Positions 37,001 to 44,034 of a stretch of 64,000 bases of DNA are shown here, piece after piece. The stretch's first letter is position 1; the number at the start of each line of letters is the position of its first letter. A model generated the notes under the pieces. The model made no database searches and was not told where the DNA came from. It was given only the letters and a program-made list of their open reading frames with translations. The position numbers and the translations under genes were made by a program. Source of the stretch: Chlorops oryzae (Eukaryota; Arthropoda; Insecta; Diptera; Chloropidae); assembly GCA_020466095.1 (NCBI GenBank), contig CM035808.1, forward strand, positions 7,049,633-7,113,632. Reading direction: 5' to 3'.

Positions 37001-38764
37001 GAATTCAGAAATAAATGCTCGAAATATTAGTGGTACTCATGCAAGCTTTCGACAAAATGCCTTCGCAACTTTTCCCATCGTAAATTTTCATATAAAAGTG
37101 GTACTCATGCAGCTTCGCAAATGCCTTCGCAACTTTTCCCATCGTAAATTTTCATATAAAAGTGGTACTCATGCAGCTTCGCAAATGCCTTCGCAACTTT
37201 TCCCATCGTAAATTTTCATATAAAAGTGGTACTCATGCAGCTTCGCAAATGCCTTCGCAACTTTTCCCATCGTAAATTTTCATATAAAAGTGGTACTCAT
37301 GCAGCTTCGCAAATGCCTTCGCAACTTTTCCCATCGTAAATTTTCATATAAATTTCATGCTTGCAATTTCGCATTTCCCACGTAATTTACTAAGCATGAG
37401 TCTCACTGAGTTCCAAATCTTAAATCAGCCAAGATCTCCTGGTTTCAAGCTTCAATGGCTTCTATGGATGACTTCTTCTTCTGAACTATTTAACCCCAGA
37501 CAATTATAATTAATCTCGAACTATTTGAATCCAACTAACGCACATTTTTACTCATTTGCTTTCATTAATAACCTCTCTCTCTCTCTCTCTCTTCTGTGTA
37601 TTTTCAGGTTGCGAATACGGCCACTTGGTTTGTTCTTCTTGGCCACTTTTGGTCTATGGTACTATAGAACACGATGCAATCTGCGCATAGTGCCGCCTCC
37701 TGAATTACAGAATAAAATAAAGCAATTGTCTGAAAAGATGCGCGACATCCGGCAGAATCAGCCCACCGTGTTCTGTTTCATATCCGCTGGATGTTTAACT
37801 GCATTGGCCATTATTGGGCATTTATTGTCGGGTTCAACGGTAGTGCTAACTGGACTGGTGCTTGCCGCAATACTCTCAACTAAATACAATTTCAAAATAA
37901 TCAAAATCGAACATAGAGGTGAGTATCTACCTTTAGTTTTTCCTTCCTTTTTGTGAAGCGCACTCACCTTATCTTTTTTTTTTTTGAAACCACCTTTCAG
38001 ATTTCGCTTGGACCGATAAAATCAATCATGATCCGGAATATGATGATGAATTTTTACCCGAAGTCGATGAGCGTAATCAATTTGTTTTGGAACGTGCCGG
38101 TGATTTGGCATCGATTAGTTCACCAACAGACGAGATCATCAATGCTGATGATGATGAGAAAAGTGATGAAATCCCATCGGATTTATTGATACCCGATCCG
38201 ATACCGGAAATCCATGAAATCTCCAGTGACGATGATGAAAACGAGCTTGTTCCGATTACAATAAAAAAAAATAAAAATAATAATATTGAGGCTTCTTCTA
38301 TATCCACCGCCAGCAGTTATTCGAAGAGTAATAACAATGAAAATCCAATAACCGATGTGATCGAATTTAAGAAGAGTCATTTCAAACGTGATTCTTCGCT
38401 GTCAACTAGCTCCTCGTCTTCCGAAGAGAGTTTATCACGAGGATTACAATTTCCCGATTGTACAGCCATCGATGGTGGTGCAGCATTGCAAAGATTGCAG
38501 CCACCAAATCAAGAAGAAGCATTAACAAAAACCACAACAACAAATCACGATCTTGTCCAGTTGGCTGTGGCCACACAACTAGCAAGTAAACTTATACCAA
38601 ATCTGGTATCCGGACTGGTGCAATGGAGCACAAGTCAAAAAGCTATAGCACCTGCAAATGCACCTGACGACCGTACGGCCGCACAATATCATCGCGTCGT
38701 TACGGCATTGGATTCATCCGATGAAAGTGATTTTGAAATTTTGGAAAAAGAGGATTTCAAGTAG
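10031..38764 (+). CDS. RETREG: Reticulophagy regulator (RETREG/FAM134-like ER-phagy receptor), three coding exons
   Basis: RETREG proteins sit in tubular and curved ER through a reticulon-type hairpin domain and bind Atg8/LC3 to send ER into autophagosomes. Coding exons are 10031-10113, 37608-37918 and 38001-38764 (TAG at 38762-38764), with GT-AG borders and matching phases, giving 385 residues. Hydrophobic pairs at about residues 11-28 with 33-47, and 82-100 with 104-118, form the two hairpins. A Ser- and Asp/Glu-rich cytosolic tail follows, with a short helix ATQLASKLIPNLVSGLVQW that recalls the conserved region before the LIR. Near the end, DSSDESDFEIL carries an LC3-interacting motif (core F376-x-x-L379) behind acidic residues and serines, close to the DDFELL of mammalian FAM134. 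The first intron of 27.5 kb is filled with repeats. A (CT)n run precedes the exon 2 acceptor. The join of exon 1 is inferred from phase and the hydrophobic hairpin. Lineage naming within RETREG1-3 is not possible. Confidence 0.85.
10387..11013. repeat. Tandem duplication, two copies of about 315 bp, in very AT-rich intron DNA
   Basis: The block 10387-10700 is repeated at 10701-11013 with few differences. Landmarks such as aattcgatttagttcaaaat occur at about 10406 and 10721, and ttaatcgggactattt at about 10470 and 10785. The surrounding 10120-11880 is almost purely A/T, with degenerate related words (tttaattaattt, aattcaaaataat) that look like older rounds of the same duplication. Confidence 0.75.
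12984..14265. repeat. Dispersed repeat opening tatacccgatac...gggtata, copy in RETREG intron
   Basis: The left boundary is a small palindromic head (tatacccg ... gggtata), followed by conserved words such as aaccattcgagatagat, atgatcagtgtcaccaggag, and later ggcgtggcaaaag. Two better-preserved relatives occur at 45469-46301 and 60370-60780, both inside mud introns. There is no coding capacity. The class is not recognised with certainty. Boundaries on the right are approximate. Confidence 0.5.
14389..14518. mobile_element. Tigger/pogo-like MITE fragment
   Basis: This is a diverged copy of the family best seen at 15557-15715: ctctctcaagcggacacct, then gaggaaactatttgaga, agagcattccc and a reversed end. 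Terminal bases are eroded, and no TA duplication can be assigned. Confidence 0.5.
15557..15715. mobile_element. Tigger/pogo-like MITE, 159 bp, TA target site
   Basis: The ends cagtgtactctct and agagagtacactg are inverted repeats flanked by TA (15555-15556 and 15716-15717). The interior carries the word pair gcggacac/gtgtccgc. This is the cleanest copy of a family that also appears at 14389, 19820, 22465, 28153 and 34217. The CAGTG...TA structure is typical of Tc1/mariner-superfamily (pogo/Tigger) MITEs. Confidence 0.72.
15990..16450. repeat. Three degenerate tandem units of about 155 bp, C-rich
   Basis: Each unit contains the ordered words gccc...agaggggt, atgaccgacccccat, cccc-aacatttt, cctcccctcctta and cccatacaaaa. 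Units start near 15990, 16155 and 16320 and have diverged by substitutions and indels. The unusual C/G-run strand bias stands out from the AT-rich surroundings. Confidence 0.65.
16828..16934. repeat. Foldback of about 107 bp with cattattcactgttttcacg arms
   Basis: The left arm cattattcactgttttcacg (from 16828) is exactly reversed in cgtgaaaacagtgaataatg (to 16934). The core ctgttttcacgttc also appears in the MITE at 39346-39490, so the two are probably related. Confidence 0.6.
16935..18186. other. RETREG intron stretch without a recognised element
   Basis: AT-rich unique-looking sequence. The only ORFs are short, on either strand, and rich in F, Y, I and K, as expected by chance at this composition. 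A weak repeated theme gcgataaataaac/gcgataagtcaacg occurs near 17410 and 17625. Confidence 0.4.
18187..18606. repeat. Degenerate (ataatcgat)n satellite-like tract
   Basis: About 420 bp is built from variants of aataatcgataa with phase changes (ttcaataatcgataa, ttgataatcg). It repeats dozens of times, with drift highest at the left end. The 91-codon ORF on the minus strand across it is pure repeat translation. Confidence 0.7.
19820..19978. mobile_element. Tigger/pogo-like MITE copy
   Basis: The ends are cagtgtactccttct and gaaagagtacaccg. The interior matches the 15557-15715 copy in reverse orientation (gtccgcttaagaggaaact, agagcatccc). Terminal inverted repeats carry several substitutions. 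Confidence 0.6.
20512..20862. repeat. Dispersed repeat of about 355 bp, near-identical to 30420-30790
   Basis: Starting at acactgtgcgacattttaga (20510), the sequence is repeated almost base for base from 30420, with the same internal landmarks (aagtgctcggcgagtataac, actctatctagtaggtg, tatggcctatagctcccaag). Both copies lie in the same orientation in the RETREG intron. No inverted ends or ORF are evident. The high identity implies recent duplication or transposition. Confidence 0.75.
21293..21378. repeat. Direct duplication, 47-bp period
   Basis: The word gcagtgatcgggcacttcct and the next 19 bases occur at 21293 and again, without mismatch, at 21340. The two copies are separated only by a short tgcaata-type spacer. 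Confidence 0.7.
22465..22550. mobile_element. Truncated Tigger/pogo-like MITE, broken by the TTAA element
   Basis: Words aaaacggacactttttggg, aatgctctagt and tcaaatagtttcctct identify the family. The copy stops exactly where the TTAA MITE copy 2 begins, and its other half is not found on the far side. It was therefore interrupted and then partly lost. Confidence 0.55.
22555..23280. mobile_element. TTAA-flanked MITE, copy 2, right end degraded
   Basis: The left end gggggtcttctcattga follows TTAA at 22551-22554. The interior is collinear with copies 1 and 3, with small single-base deletions (for example atggcgaggttcacccgaga). The right terminal repeat has been lost or replaced (tatcaattaaatcccctc instead of tcaatgagaagaccccc), so this copy is probably immobile. 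Confidence 0.75.
23335..23580 (-). repeat. tRNA-derived SINE-like remnant (A-box and perfect B-box, minus strand)
   Basis: Read on the minus strand from 23575, the sequence goes gtggctctgggatagcgta (A-box-like), then after about 50 bases gaggttcgattcccggcac, which contains a consensus RNA polymerase III B-box. No cloverleaf with paired acceptor arms forms, so this is a tRNA-related SINE or pseudo-tRNA and not a tRNA gene. Confidence 0.45.
23735..24000 (-). pseudogene. Non-LTR retrotransposon reverse-transcriptase tail, decayed
   Basis: Minus-strand translation gives the C-terminal signature of several insect non-LTR elements: RGRPKQQWMG, then DLEAVELTAEDATDRTKWRN with a stop between them. 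A shorter echo of the TKWRNW end lies at about 23310-23345. There is no polymerase core. It is dead retroelement sequence inside the RETREG intron. Confidence 0.5.
24060..27115. repeat. Large foldback: arms of about 700-900 bp around a 1.4-kb centre
   Basis: The left arm at about 24060-24970 reappears reversed at about 26430-27115. Examples are cgatttccccaaaggctttt (24210) against the reversed aaaagcctttggggaaatc (26895), ctttccatgcgacgaa (24333) against ttcgtcgcatggaaag (26784), and ttaatattacatcagc (26452) against gctgatgtaatattaa (24759). Identity is imperfect, with many indels, so the structure is old. The centre is AT-rich and includes the small MITE at 25629-25782. There is no transposase. 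It could be an inverted duplication or a long foldback transposon. Confidence 0.7.
25629..25782. mobile_element. Short MITE with agtggcgtagcg-type ends
   Basis: The left end agtggcgtagcgaga is partly matched by the right end tcgatacgctact. It resembles the element at 4384-4534. Interior words such as ggcgcccaggaacgatgggg recall a common insect MITE theme. There are no ORFs. Confidence 0.5.
27120..28150. other. RETREG intron stretch without a recognised element
   Basis: No ORF with recognisable motifs, no inverted ends and no tandem array is seen. Base composition is ordinary intronic. Confidence 0.4.
28153..28428. mobile_element. Tigger/pogo-like MITE enlarged by an internal insertion
   Basis: The ends cagtgtgcctagta and agagagattacactg are flanked by TA (28151-28152 and 28429-28430). 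The left half and right half match the family, but about 115 bp of foreign sequence (about 28262-28375) sits between them, which explains the length of 276 bp against about 159. Confidence 0.6.
28615..29402. mobile_element. TTAA-flanked MITE, copy 3 (788 bp), left half with many small insertions
   Basis: It is flanked by TTAA at 28611-28614 and 29403-29406, with ends gggggtcttctcattga and tcaatgagaagacccc. From about 29080 to the right end it is almost identical to copies 1 and 2. From the left end to about 29070 it carries many insertions of 1-8 bases relative to both. Confidence 0.8.
29407..30418. other. RETREG intron stretch without a recognised element
   Basis: Unique-looking AT-rich DNA. 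Overlapping minus-strand ORFs at 29433-29688 are in two frames and show no family motifs. No repeats are recognised. Confidence 0.4.
30420..30790. repeat. Second copy of the dispersed repeat at 20512-20862
   Basis: The same sequence in the same orientation with only scattered substitutions (for example the g/a change in ccgttcaatattttaattt). It ends near the shared tggcctatagctcccaagg, after which the two loci diverge completely. Confidence 0.75.
30800..32580. other. RETREG intron stretch without a recognised element
   Basis: No gene-like ORF. A small near-palindrome occurs around 31040-31095, between acactgagaaaaattttacc and ttttttcagtgta, which could be a short MITE. The rest is unassigned. 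Confidence 0.35.
32591..33125. mobile_element. PIF/Harbinger-type MITE, 535 bp, TAA target duplication
   Basis: The ends agcccaaaatcca (32591) and tggattttgggct (33125) are inverted repeats flanked by TAA at 32588-32590 and 33126-33128. The interior contains repeated gcgtgacg/cgtcacgc and gagtactc words in both orientations. Two other copies, at 40056-40563 and 42844-43279, flank TRMT10A. No transposase is present. Confidence 0.78.
33264..33418. mobile_element. Pogo-like MITE, 155 bp, ends cagtcaaactt, TA target site
   Basis: The ends cagtcaaactttcataact and agttatggaagtttgactg are flanked by TA (33262-33263 and 33419-33420). The core repeats the word taactcgaa in both orientations. The end structure resembles the CAGTG family but is a distinct subfamily. 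Confidence 0.72.
33820..33915 (-). repeat. tRNA-like A-box remnant (SINE-related)
   Basis: The minus strand reads cccatggtggctcaatgcgt near 33905, followed by a degraded B-box-like region near 33830. The arms do not pair into a tRNA. It is probably related to the SINE-like sequences at 34823 and 34985. Confidence 0.35.
34217..34358. mobile_element. Tigger/pogo-like MITE copy, TA target site
   Basis: The ends cagtgtactctcagc and agagagtttactg are flanked by TA (34215-34216 and 34359-34360). The interior words gcggacacctctgttaagc and cggtcccgtaagtgtccgc match the family. Confidence 0.68.
34823..35060. repeat. Pair of tRNA-like (SINE-derived) sequences in opposite orientation
   Basis: On the plus strand at 34823-34897, ccatggcgcagtggataac (A-box) is followed by gatttcgaatcccagc (B-box-like). 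On the minus strand from 35060 to 34985, cgtggcgcagtggatagag (A-box) is followed by tcgagttcaatcctcaccc (B-box-like). The two face each other about 90 bp apart. Neither closes an acceptor stem, so neither is scored as a tRNA gene. They look like tRNA-derived SINE heads joined as an inverted dimer. Confidence 0.5.
35912..36254. mobile_element. MITE of about 343 bp with ends agtgggattcac
   Basis: The left end agtgggattcactaaggtg and right end cacctaagtgaatcccact are inverted repeats (one mismatch), with tat on both flanks as a possible target duplication. The interior holds, in reverse orientation, a segment (about 36050-36114) that forms the 64-bp unit of the tandem array at 37030-37352. Multiple ttcgca words occur in both strands. 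There is no transposase. Confidence 0.7.
36622..36654. repeat. (aaat)n microsatellite
   Basis: A run of aaataaataaataaat type in the RETREG intron, polymorphic by expectation. Confidence 0.6.
37030..37352. repeat. 64-bp tandem array, about five units, MITE-derived
   Basis: Units start at 37097, 37161, 37225 and 37289 and are identical over their 64 bases. A diverged first unit starts at about 37030. Each begins agtggtactcatgcagcttc and ends in cgtaaattttcatataaa. The unit is the reverse complement of an internal part of the MITE at 35912-36254. The array ends about 255 bp before RETREG exon 2. Confidence 0.88.
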
Positions 38765-38784
38765 ATCTCAATTAGATTATGGAA

Positions 38785-38827
<43 letters not shown>

Positions 38828-40052
38828 CAATTGCTTAATCCTTAAGGAAAATTCGTTGATACAACAGACACTAAAGTTTTCATGAAAAGTTCGTTTTTTT
38901 TTTAGTGGAAAATGCCAGCTGTTCGTTCCTTTAATTAGCACAAAATTTTACAATATTTTTTGGACAATTTTTATTTTTTCGAAAAAAAAAAATTTCTACA
39001 AAAAATCTCTCCCATCATATTTTATGCTGACATATACCATTGAAAATGATTTTCTTGACAAACTTTGCATTGTATATTTACTTGATTTTGTATAATGACT
39101 TACTATCTTACTACTTATAATTTAAAAGAAGCTATATCTCGTTTTAATTTTTTGCTACTTTAAGCTTACCTGAACGCCAATTACTCGACTATTTGTACAA
39201 TCGCATACAAAAAAAAAAAATTATACAAATATATACATATACATATAAAATTTTCATATTTTTCGCATATTTTATTTTTATTATTTTTTGATTTTTTGTG
39301 TATAAAATCGTACTTAAAATTTGTTTTTAAGTTTCTAATGCATCAGGGGATGTCCATTGATTGTGTATGATTTTTATTACTGTTTTCACGTTCGCGTCTT
39401 AAGTCTTTGCGCAGACAGTTCTGTTAGAAAAAGGGAGACAGATAGAGCAAAGACAAACAGTAATAAAATTCTTACGTAATGGACAGCCCCCTTACATTGG
39501 GTATGAGTTTGGCTCTCAAAAATCAACTTTATGTGAATTATTTATATTTTATATTCTCGCAATTCTTGCACATACATTGTAGCTCAAAAATGATGGACGA
39601 AATATCACAAAATATTATTTAAAAACAACAAAAAAAAAAAAATTAAAATACAACTTATGTTTTATAATTAATTGTGATCTTTAATCTCTATTAAGCGAGA
39701 GAATGTCTCAAAGAATTGGTTTTTTTTTTTTAAAAAAGTTCTTTCTTATTTTAAATTTCCTAGTACTCAGGATTAGTTAATAAAAGAAAATAATTATTCT
39801 CAATATATTGATGTGACAAAAAAAAAAAAAAAAAGGAAATCCATTTTCGTGTAGTAGTTTCGGAACGTCTATCATTGATAGCGCTTATTATAAAAGTTAC
39901 AAATCTACAAAAAAACAAAAAAAATTTCCATTGATGCTTGTGTGCTGTAATTTATTCACAAATTCATAAATAAAATTATTTATTTATCCAACTTTTTGGT
40001 AATTTGTAAGTTTTTTCCAACTTTGTGTATTCCTTGAATTCTCCAAATTTCT
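38765..40052. other. RETREG 3' flank, with a 39-base A run and AT-rich sequence
   Basis: After the RETREG stop comes a run of 39 A (38788-38826), then AT-rich DNA with several aataaa-type signals (for example near 39970). The 3' UTR probably occupies part of this. Apart from the small MITE at 39346-39490, no gene or repeat is recognised. Confidence 0.5.
39346..39490. mobile_element. MITE of about 145 bp, ends ggggatgtccatt
   Basis: The left end ggggatgtccatt and right end aatggacagcccc are inverted, as are the next inner words attactgttt and aaacagtaat. A fragment of the same theme (aggggaggtccattaatt) occurs at 5823, and ctgttttcacgttc links it to 16828-16934. Confidence 0.55.
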
Positions 40053-40055
40053 TAA

Positions 40056-40563
40056 TGTCCAAAATCCAACATTGCGAGAGCCCGATGCGAGAGTGCGCGA
40101 CGTCACGAAAATGTTTTGCGTGACGCATTTCAATCTCCAATGAGAGTTTTGCGTCACGCAGATGAAAGCATAACATCGCTTCTAGTAATGCAATATTTGA
40201 ACCAAGTACCAATATAAGAAGTACCGAGTACTCATAAATATTATATGCTTGAGTTTAAATTTTATTTCAAAATTTTCAAAATGAACCAAAGCTCACGAAA
40301 TATTCTAAAAGCTCTTTTTCACGGAACAGTGAACAGTTTTTGTTTTATTAGTTTAAACGAGTACCCAATAGCGAGTACTCAAAAAAAAAAGATACATCAA
40401 TAACCTGTCAAATTGCCTCGCAACGAGAAACATTCAAATTTTTTTTAATTTTCTCGCTACGAGATCTCGCAGTGCGATAAATTAGAACTTGAACCATATG
40501 ATTGAATGTATTGAAATTTGTGTGCGTCTCGTCTCGCGCTCTCGCAATGTTGGATTTTGGGTT
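40056..40563. mobile_element. PIF/Harbinger-type MITE copy, left of TRMT10A
   Basis: Collinear with the copy at 32591-33125 (same cgatgcgagagtgcgcgacg, gagtacccaatagcgagta and ctcgctacgagatctcgca blocks). TAA flanks both sides (40053-40055 and 40564-40566). It is the outer part of the inverted repeat around TRMT10A. Confidence 0.75.
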
Positions 40564-40818
40564 TAAATCACTCAATATTCTCATACGATTAATTCGATGT
40601 TCTTAATTGTGAGTACAGTAGAACCTCAGAAATAAGAACTCCATGATGACCTTTTCGGGGTCTTGAAATTGAATCCGAATCTTTGACAGTCTCAAGACTG
40701 TGGAATTTAATGCCATTTATATTGTTTTAATTTAAAGCCAATATTCGTTGGCCACTATTTTAATGGAGCATGTCCGTTAAATATAAAATCGACTATTTAA
40801 AACGAAATTTTGTTTTTG

Positions 40819-41809
40819 CTATGAAGTGATTTTAATAGCACAACTTTCAATGACGTTATTTTCTTCTTCAACTTCGGAACTATCTTCGAGAGCATCATCG
40901 TCTTTATCAGCTTTCGGTTTGGCACCTTTTCTAAGAGGAATTGTTGCTAATATTGCATCGGTCCAGCTGCTGCCACCCGCCACGCGCAGTAGCAATTCGA
41001 AAACTGAAAAAAGAAAAGTTAAGTAAAAAAATAAAAAAAATAAGAGAAAAATCCAAGATACCATGAAAAGTGCTCAAAACCTTTCGGGTCTTCATATTCA
41101 CATGCTCACTGAGAGGCAACCTCGCTGTCTTCAATCCATCCCTTAAAGCTCGCTCGTGACAAAGACCCTTGTGATGATTATGATCAACTAAGCCGCCAAT
41201 AACATAAATAAAGTCCTCTTCTATTTTATCCAACACTGTATCCGACTCGCAAGTCAAATACACTATCTTATCGCTTTCAAATAATTCCCTATGAGTCCTA
41301 TCGAAATGATAGGTGATTTTCCAATTCTCCCAGCCGTCATTCCGTTTAAAGCTATTGTGAATATTTCCCTCCCGTTTAATGCCAGTCAAATGCAGTTGAC
41401 CAGGCTTCGGAGATCGTCGATTAATAGTATAAATTCGCAAGCATTGTTTGACGATTTTCGCGATATCTCGCTCACTCATAAGATCATCATAGTCCAAGTC
41501 AATGGCCACTTTTACAGACGCAGACGTGTGTTCGTTGAAGTTAGCCTGACGTTTCTTCAATTCTTTACGGGTTGGACCTGACTGTGCCGGAAGACCAAGA
41601 GCTCGACGAGCCAGGGATTTCTGTTTTTGTTTTTCACGTTCCTTTTGGCGACGCTCTTGTTTCTTTATTGCGTACTCTGCTAGTTTCTTTTGTTTTTTAA
41701 TCTGTCTCTTGCTTAATGGATTCGGTGCAGTTTCTCCTGGAAGCTTTTCTATGGCAGCTTCTGATTTCGAGCTATCTGTTGCTAAAGTTTCCTCTTCAGC
41801 CGCCATCAT
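40819..41809 (-). CDS. TRMT10A: tRNA (guanine-9-N1) methyltransferase TRMT10A, complete
   Basis: Trm10 enzymes methylate N1 of guanine 9 in tRNAs with S-adenosylmethionine, through a SPOUT fold. Exon 1 is 41809-41062 and exon 2 is 41003-40819 (TAG), joined inside a valine codon across a 58-bp GT-AG intron, giving 310 residues. The start is ATG at 41809; the GTG just upstream is not needed. After a basic, Lys/Gln-rich N-terminus (IKKQKKLAEYAIKKQERRQK) comes the methyltransferase core: VAIDLDYDDLMSERDI, YTINRR with PGQLHLTGIK, KIVYLTCES, then the SAM-binding, knot-forming IGGLVDHNHHKGL, the TARLPLSEHVNMKTRKVLS segment and HVFELLLR. The tail is acidic. The family's catalytic-region aspartate in GLVDHN is present. 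The nuclear/cytosolic TRMT10A/B group fits better than mitochondrial TRMT10C. No frame breaks are seen. Confidence 0.95.
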
Positions 41810-42035
41810 CACAGAACGAATTCAAATTTTCTAATATTGTATTGAAAACAGGTGATCAGGGCTGGTAAAATATCGATGGGGCAATTAAGTGTAGTCCTCA
41901 GTTCAAGTAGAAATAAACACGTACACGTACACAAGATAAACAAGTATAAATCTGTATTCGCCCATTTGCGTGTGACTGAAAGAATCCGTGTATAAAACTA
42001 GTGAGTAACCTAGATTAATACGCGTATCCGGCTTA

Positions 42036-42643
42036 CCCTTCAGTACGGAAAGTGGCTATTGCCGTATTTGGGCTAACCATTTCGGTACCTACTCGTTGGT
42101 ACCTATATATCACTAACCCAAAGTAGGGTTGCGTGTAATCTATAGCAAGTACGAAATATGACAACTGCTACACTAAAAACAAAGCAACGTCATTCTTCTA
42201 AAATAGTATGTAACACACTAATACATTAGTATTTATATCGACTTCTTTTAGCTGTAATATTTGCTTTCTATTCATGTGCTAACCAACTTGGTACCGTATC
42301 TTTGTACTATCACTTTTCTAGCAATATTGTCGGACATTTATAGCAAGCCCTACTGAAATATGACAACTGCTACTAAATGGATCAAGCGAAGATGAATGCC
42401 CTCTTGTGTCGAGTATCTTTTATTGTGCTGCATGGATTTTGCTACTTTTAATTTCAGGCTTATAGACCCCAAAGCAACTTGGACGAATATGCCTACTTGG
42501 GCTAGGAGCTAAAGGTACGAAGGGCATCGCCGTGTTAAATTCTCCGCTGAAAAACATTCAAAGTAGATTGACGAGGAACTACCCCCCACAACCCGGTAGT
42601 TAGCGATTTCGTTAGCTCGGTAGTAGCTCCGCGTACTGAAGGG
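42036..42643. mobile_element. MITE of 608 bp, ends cccttcagtac, TA target site
   Basis: The left end cccttcagtacgg and right end cgtactgaaggg are flanked by TA (42034-42035 and 42644-42645). Subterminal words ggtacctactc/ggtacctat and ctaac/gttag recur in both orientations. It lies between TRMT10A and arm 2 of the inverted repeat. No ORF is supported. Confidence 0.65.
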
Positions 42644-42843
42644 TAAAGGGGTAGCATGATGTTTTGTAAATGTGTGAGTGCAAACAAGTATCGTGATTTG
42701 CTGGGCTTGGGCTTGGGACTGTCAAAGATTCGGATTCAATTTCAAGACCGAAAAGGTCATCATGGAGTTCTTATTTCTGAGGTTCTACTGTACTCACAAT
42801 TAAGAACATCGAATTAATCGTATGAGAATATTGAGTGATTTAA

Positions 42844-43279
42844 ACCCAAAATCCAACATTGCGAGAGCGCGAGACGAGACGCACACAAATTTCAATACAT
42901 TCAATCATATGGTTCAAGCTCCAATGTATCGCACTGCGAGACCTCGTAGCGAGAAAATTTTAAAAAATTGAATATTTCTCGTTGCGAGGCAATTTGACAG
43001 GGGTTAATGATGTAGCTATTTTTTGAGTACTCGCTATTGGGTACTCGTTTAAACTAATAAACACAAAAACTGTTCACTGTTCCGTGGAAAAAAACTTTTA
43101 GAATATTTCGCGAGCTTCGGTTCATTTTGAAAATTTTTTGAAAATTTTGAATTAAATTTTAAACTCAAGTGAAAGCGTATAATTTTTATGAGTACTCGGT
43201 ACACGTTAGATTGGTACTCGGTTCAAATATTGCATTACTAGAAGCGATGTTATGCTTTCATCTGCGTGACGCAAAACTC
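42844..43279. mobile_element. PIF/Harbinger-type MITE copy, inverted and truncated
   Basis: Reverse complement of the copies at 32591 and 40056. It starts at acccaaaatccaac and stops abruptly at 43279 after acgcaaaactctcatt, where a different repeat (acgctatttacac) begins. The missing 100 bp or so is not found further right. Confidence 0.75.
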
Positions 43280-43770
43280 TCATTACGCTATTTACACAAT
43301 GTAGACACGAAAGCAACTCCAAAAGAGAATTCGATATGAGTTGCACAACTAAAATTGCCTAGTGTAGAAGGCCTCATTGTTTCAAAACATTGTTCGTGCG
43401 TCTGACATACTCGTCGGTCACACTTATGAAACATGATGTTTCGAAAACATCCCATTTGAATGCATGAGAAAGAAAGAGAAACAAAGAATGTTTCGGAACA
43501 TTGATCGTTACTTCGCACTTATTTTTCTACTAATACGCTATTTACACGTTAAGACATTTCGATAATAAAACAAATTTTCGTTGGCAAGGGAGGAGGGGGA
43601 ATAGAGAAAAACGCTACCATACCACATCCCCGCGCGTCCTTAGCCCACAAAAGGTGTGATTCATTATCGAAATGTCATAACGTGTAAATGGCCTCTAACA
43701 AATTGTTTCAAAACATGTTGTCATACATACGTGTGACCGGCGAGTCTCGAGTAATATGAACGGCGACTTA
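43280..43770. repeat. Foldback/MITE cluster upstream of mud
   Basis: The segment 43536-43694 has ends of the type gctatttacacgttaagaca and tgtcataacgtgtaaatggc (inverted, few mismatches), with the internal pair catttcgataat/attatcgaaatg. Around it lie copies of the foldback family also found at 1640-2280 and 3020-3090 (catgagaaagaaagagaaac, cggtcacacttatgaaaca). A mud promoter would lie between about 43700 and 44034. Confidence 0.55.
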
Positions 43771-44034
43771 GCTCGATTGCAAAATGTTGTCGTCCAGCTT
43801 GTGCGACCGTTTTAGAGCACTCTACATTCGAGCGCCACTATAAATTGAAGCAACACTACTCGTAACTTTCATTTCGTAGGCAACACTGAACAAAGCAAGC
43901 GTCTTCAAAAACTTCTAACGGCAGTTGTGTTCGATTCCTTAAATTTACGTGAAATATATTGCAATTTAATAGTAAATGTGTTTGTGTGTTGGTGTCGTCT
44001 AATTACATAATTATAATCATCACGAATAGTTAAA

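Larger units (their letters stand above)
40138..43279. repeat. Inverted repeat block enclosing TRMT10A (arms about 555 bp, spacer about 2.0 kb)
   Basis: Arm 1 is 40138-40691 and arm 2 is 42717-43279, reversed. Each arm contains, from outside in, most of a PIF/Harbinger-type MITE, a 50-bp stretch of plain sequence (gattaattcgatgttcttaa), and a Tigger-like end starting cagtagaacctcagaaataa. The shared plain sequence between the two elements shows that a block was duplicated, and not that two elements inserted independently. The inner ends, read alone, form a TA-flanked structure 40616-42790. Confidence 0.8.

Noticed and set aside
37030..37352. Regular direct repeats suggesting a CRISPR-like array
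   Set aside because: The 64-bp units are contiguous, without unique spacers, in an insect intron, and the unit comes from a nearby MITE.
38788..38826. Poly(A) run as evidence that RETREG exon 3 is a retrocopy
   Set aside because: The gene has proper introns on both sides of exon 2 and no target duplication; the run is a genomic A-tract just after the stop.
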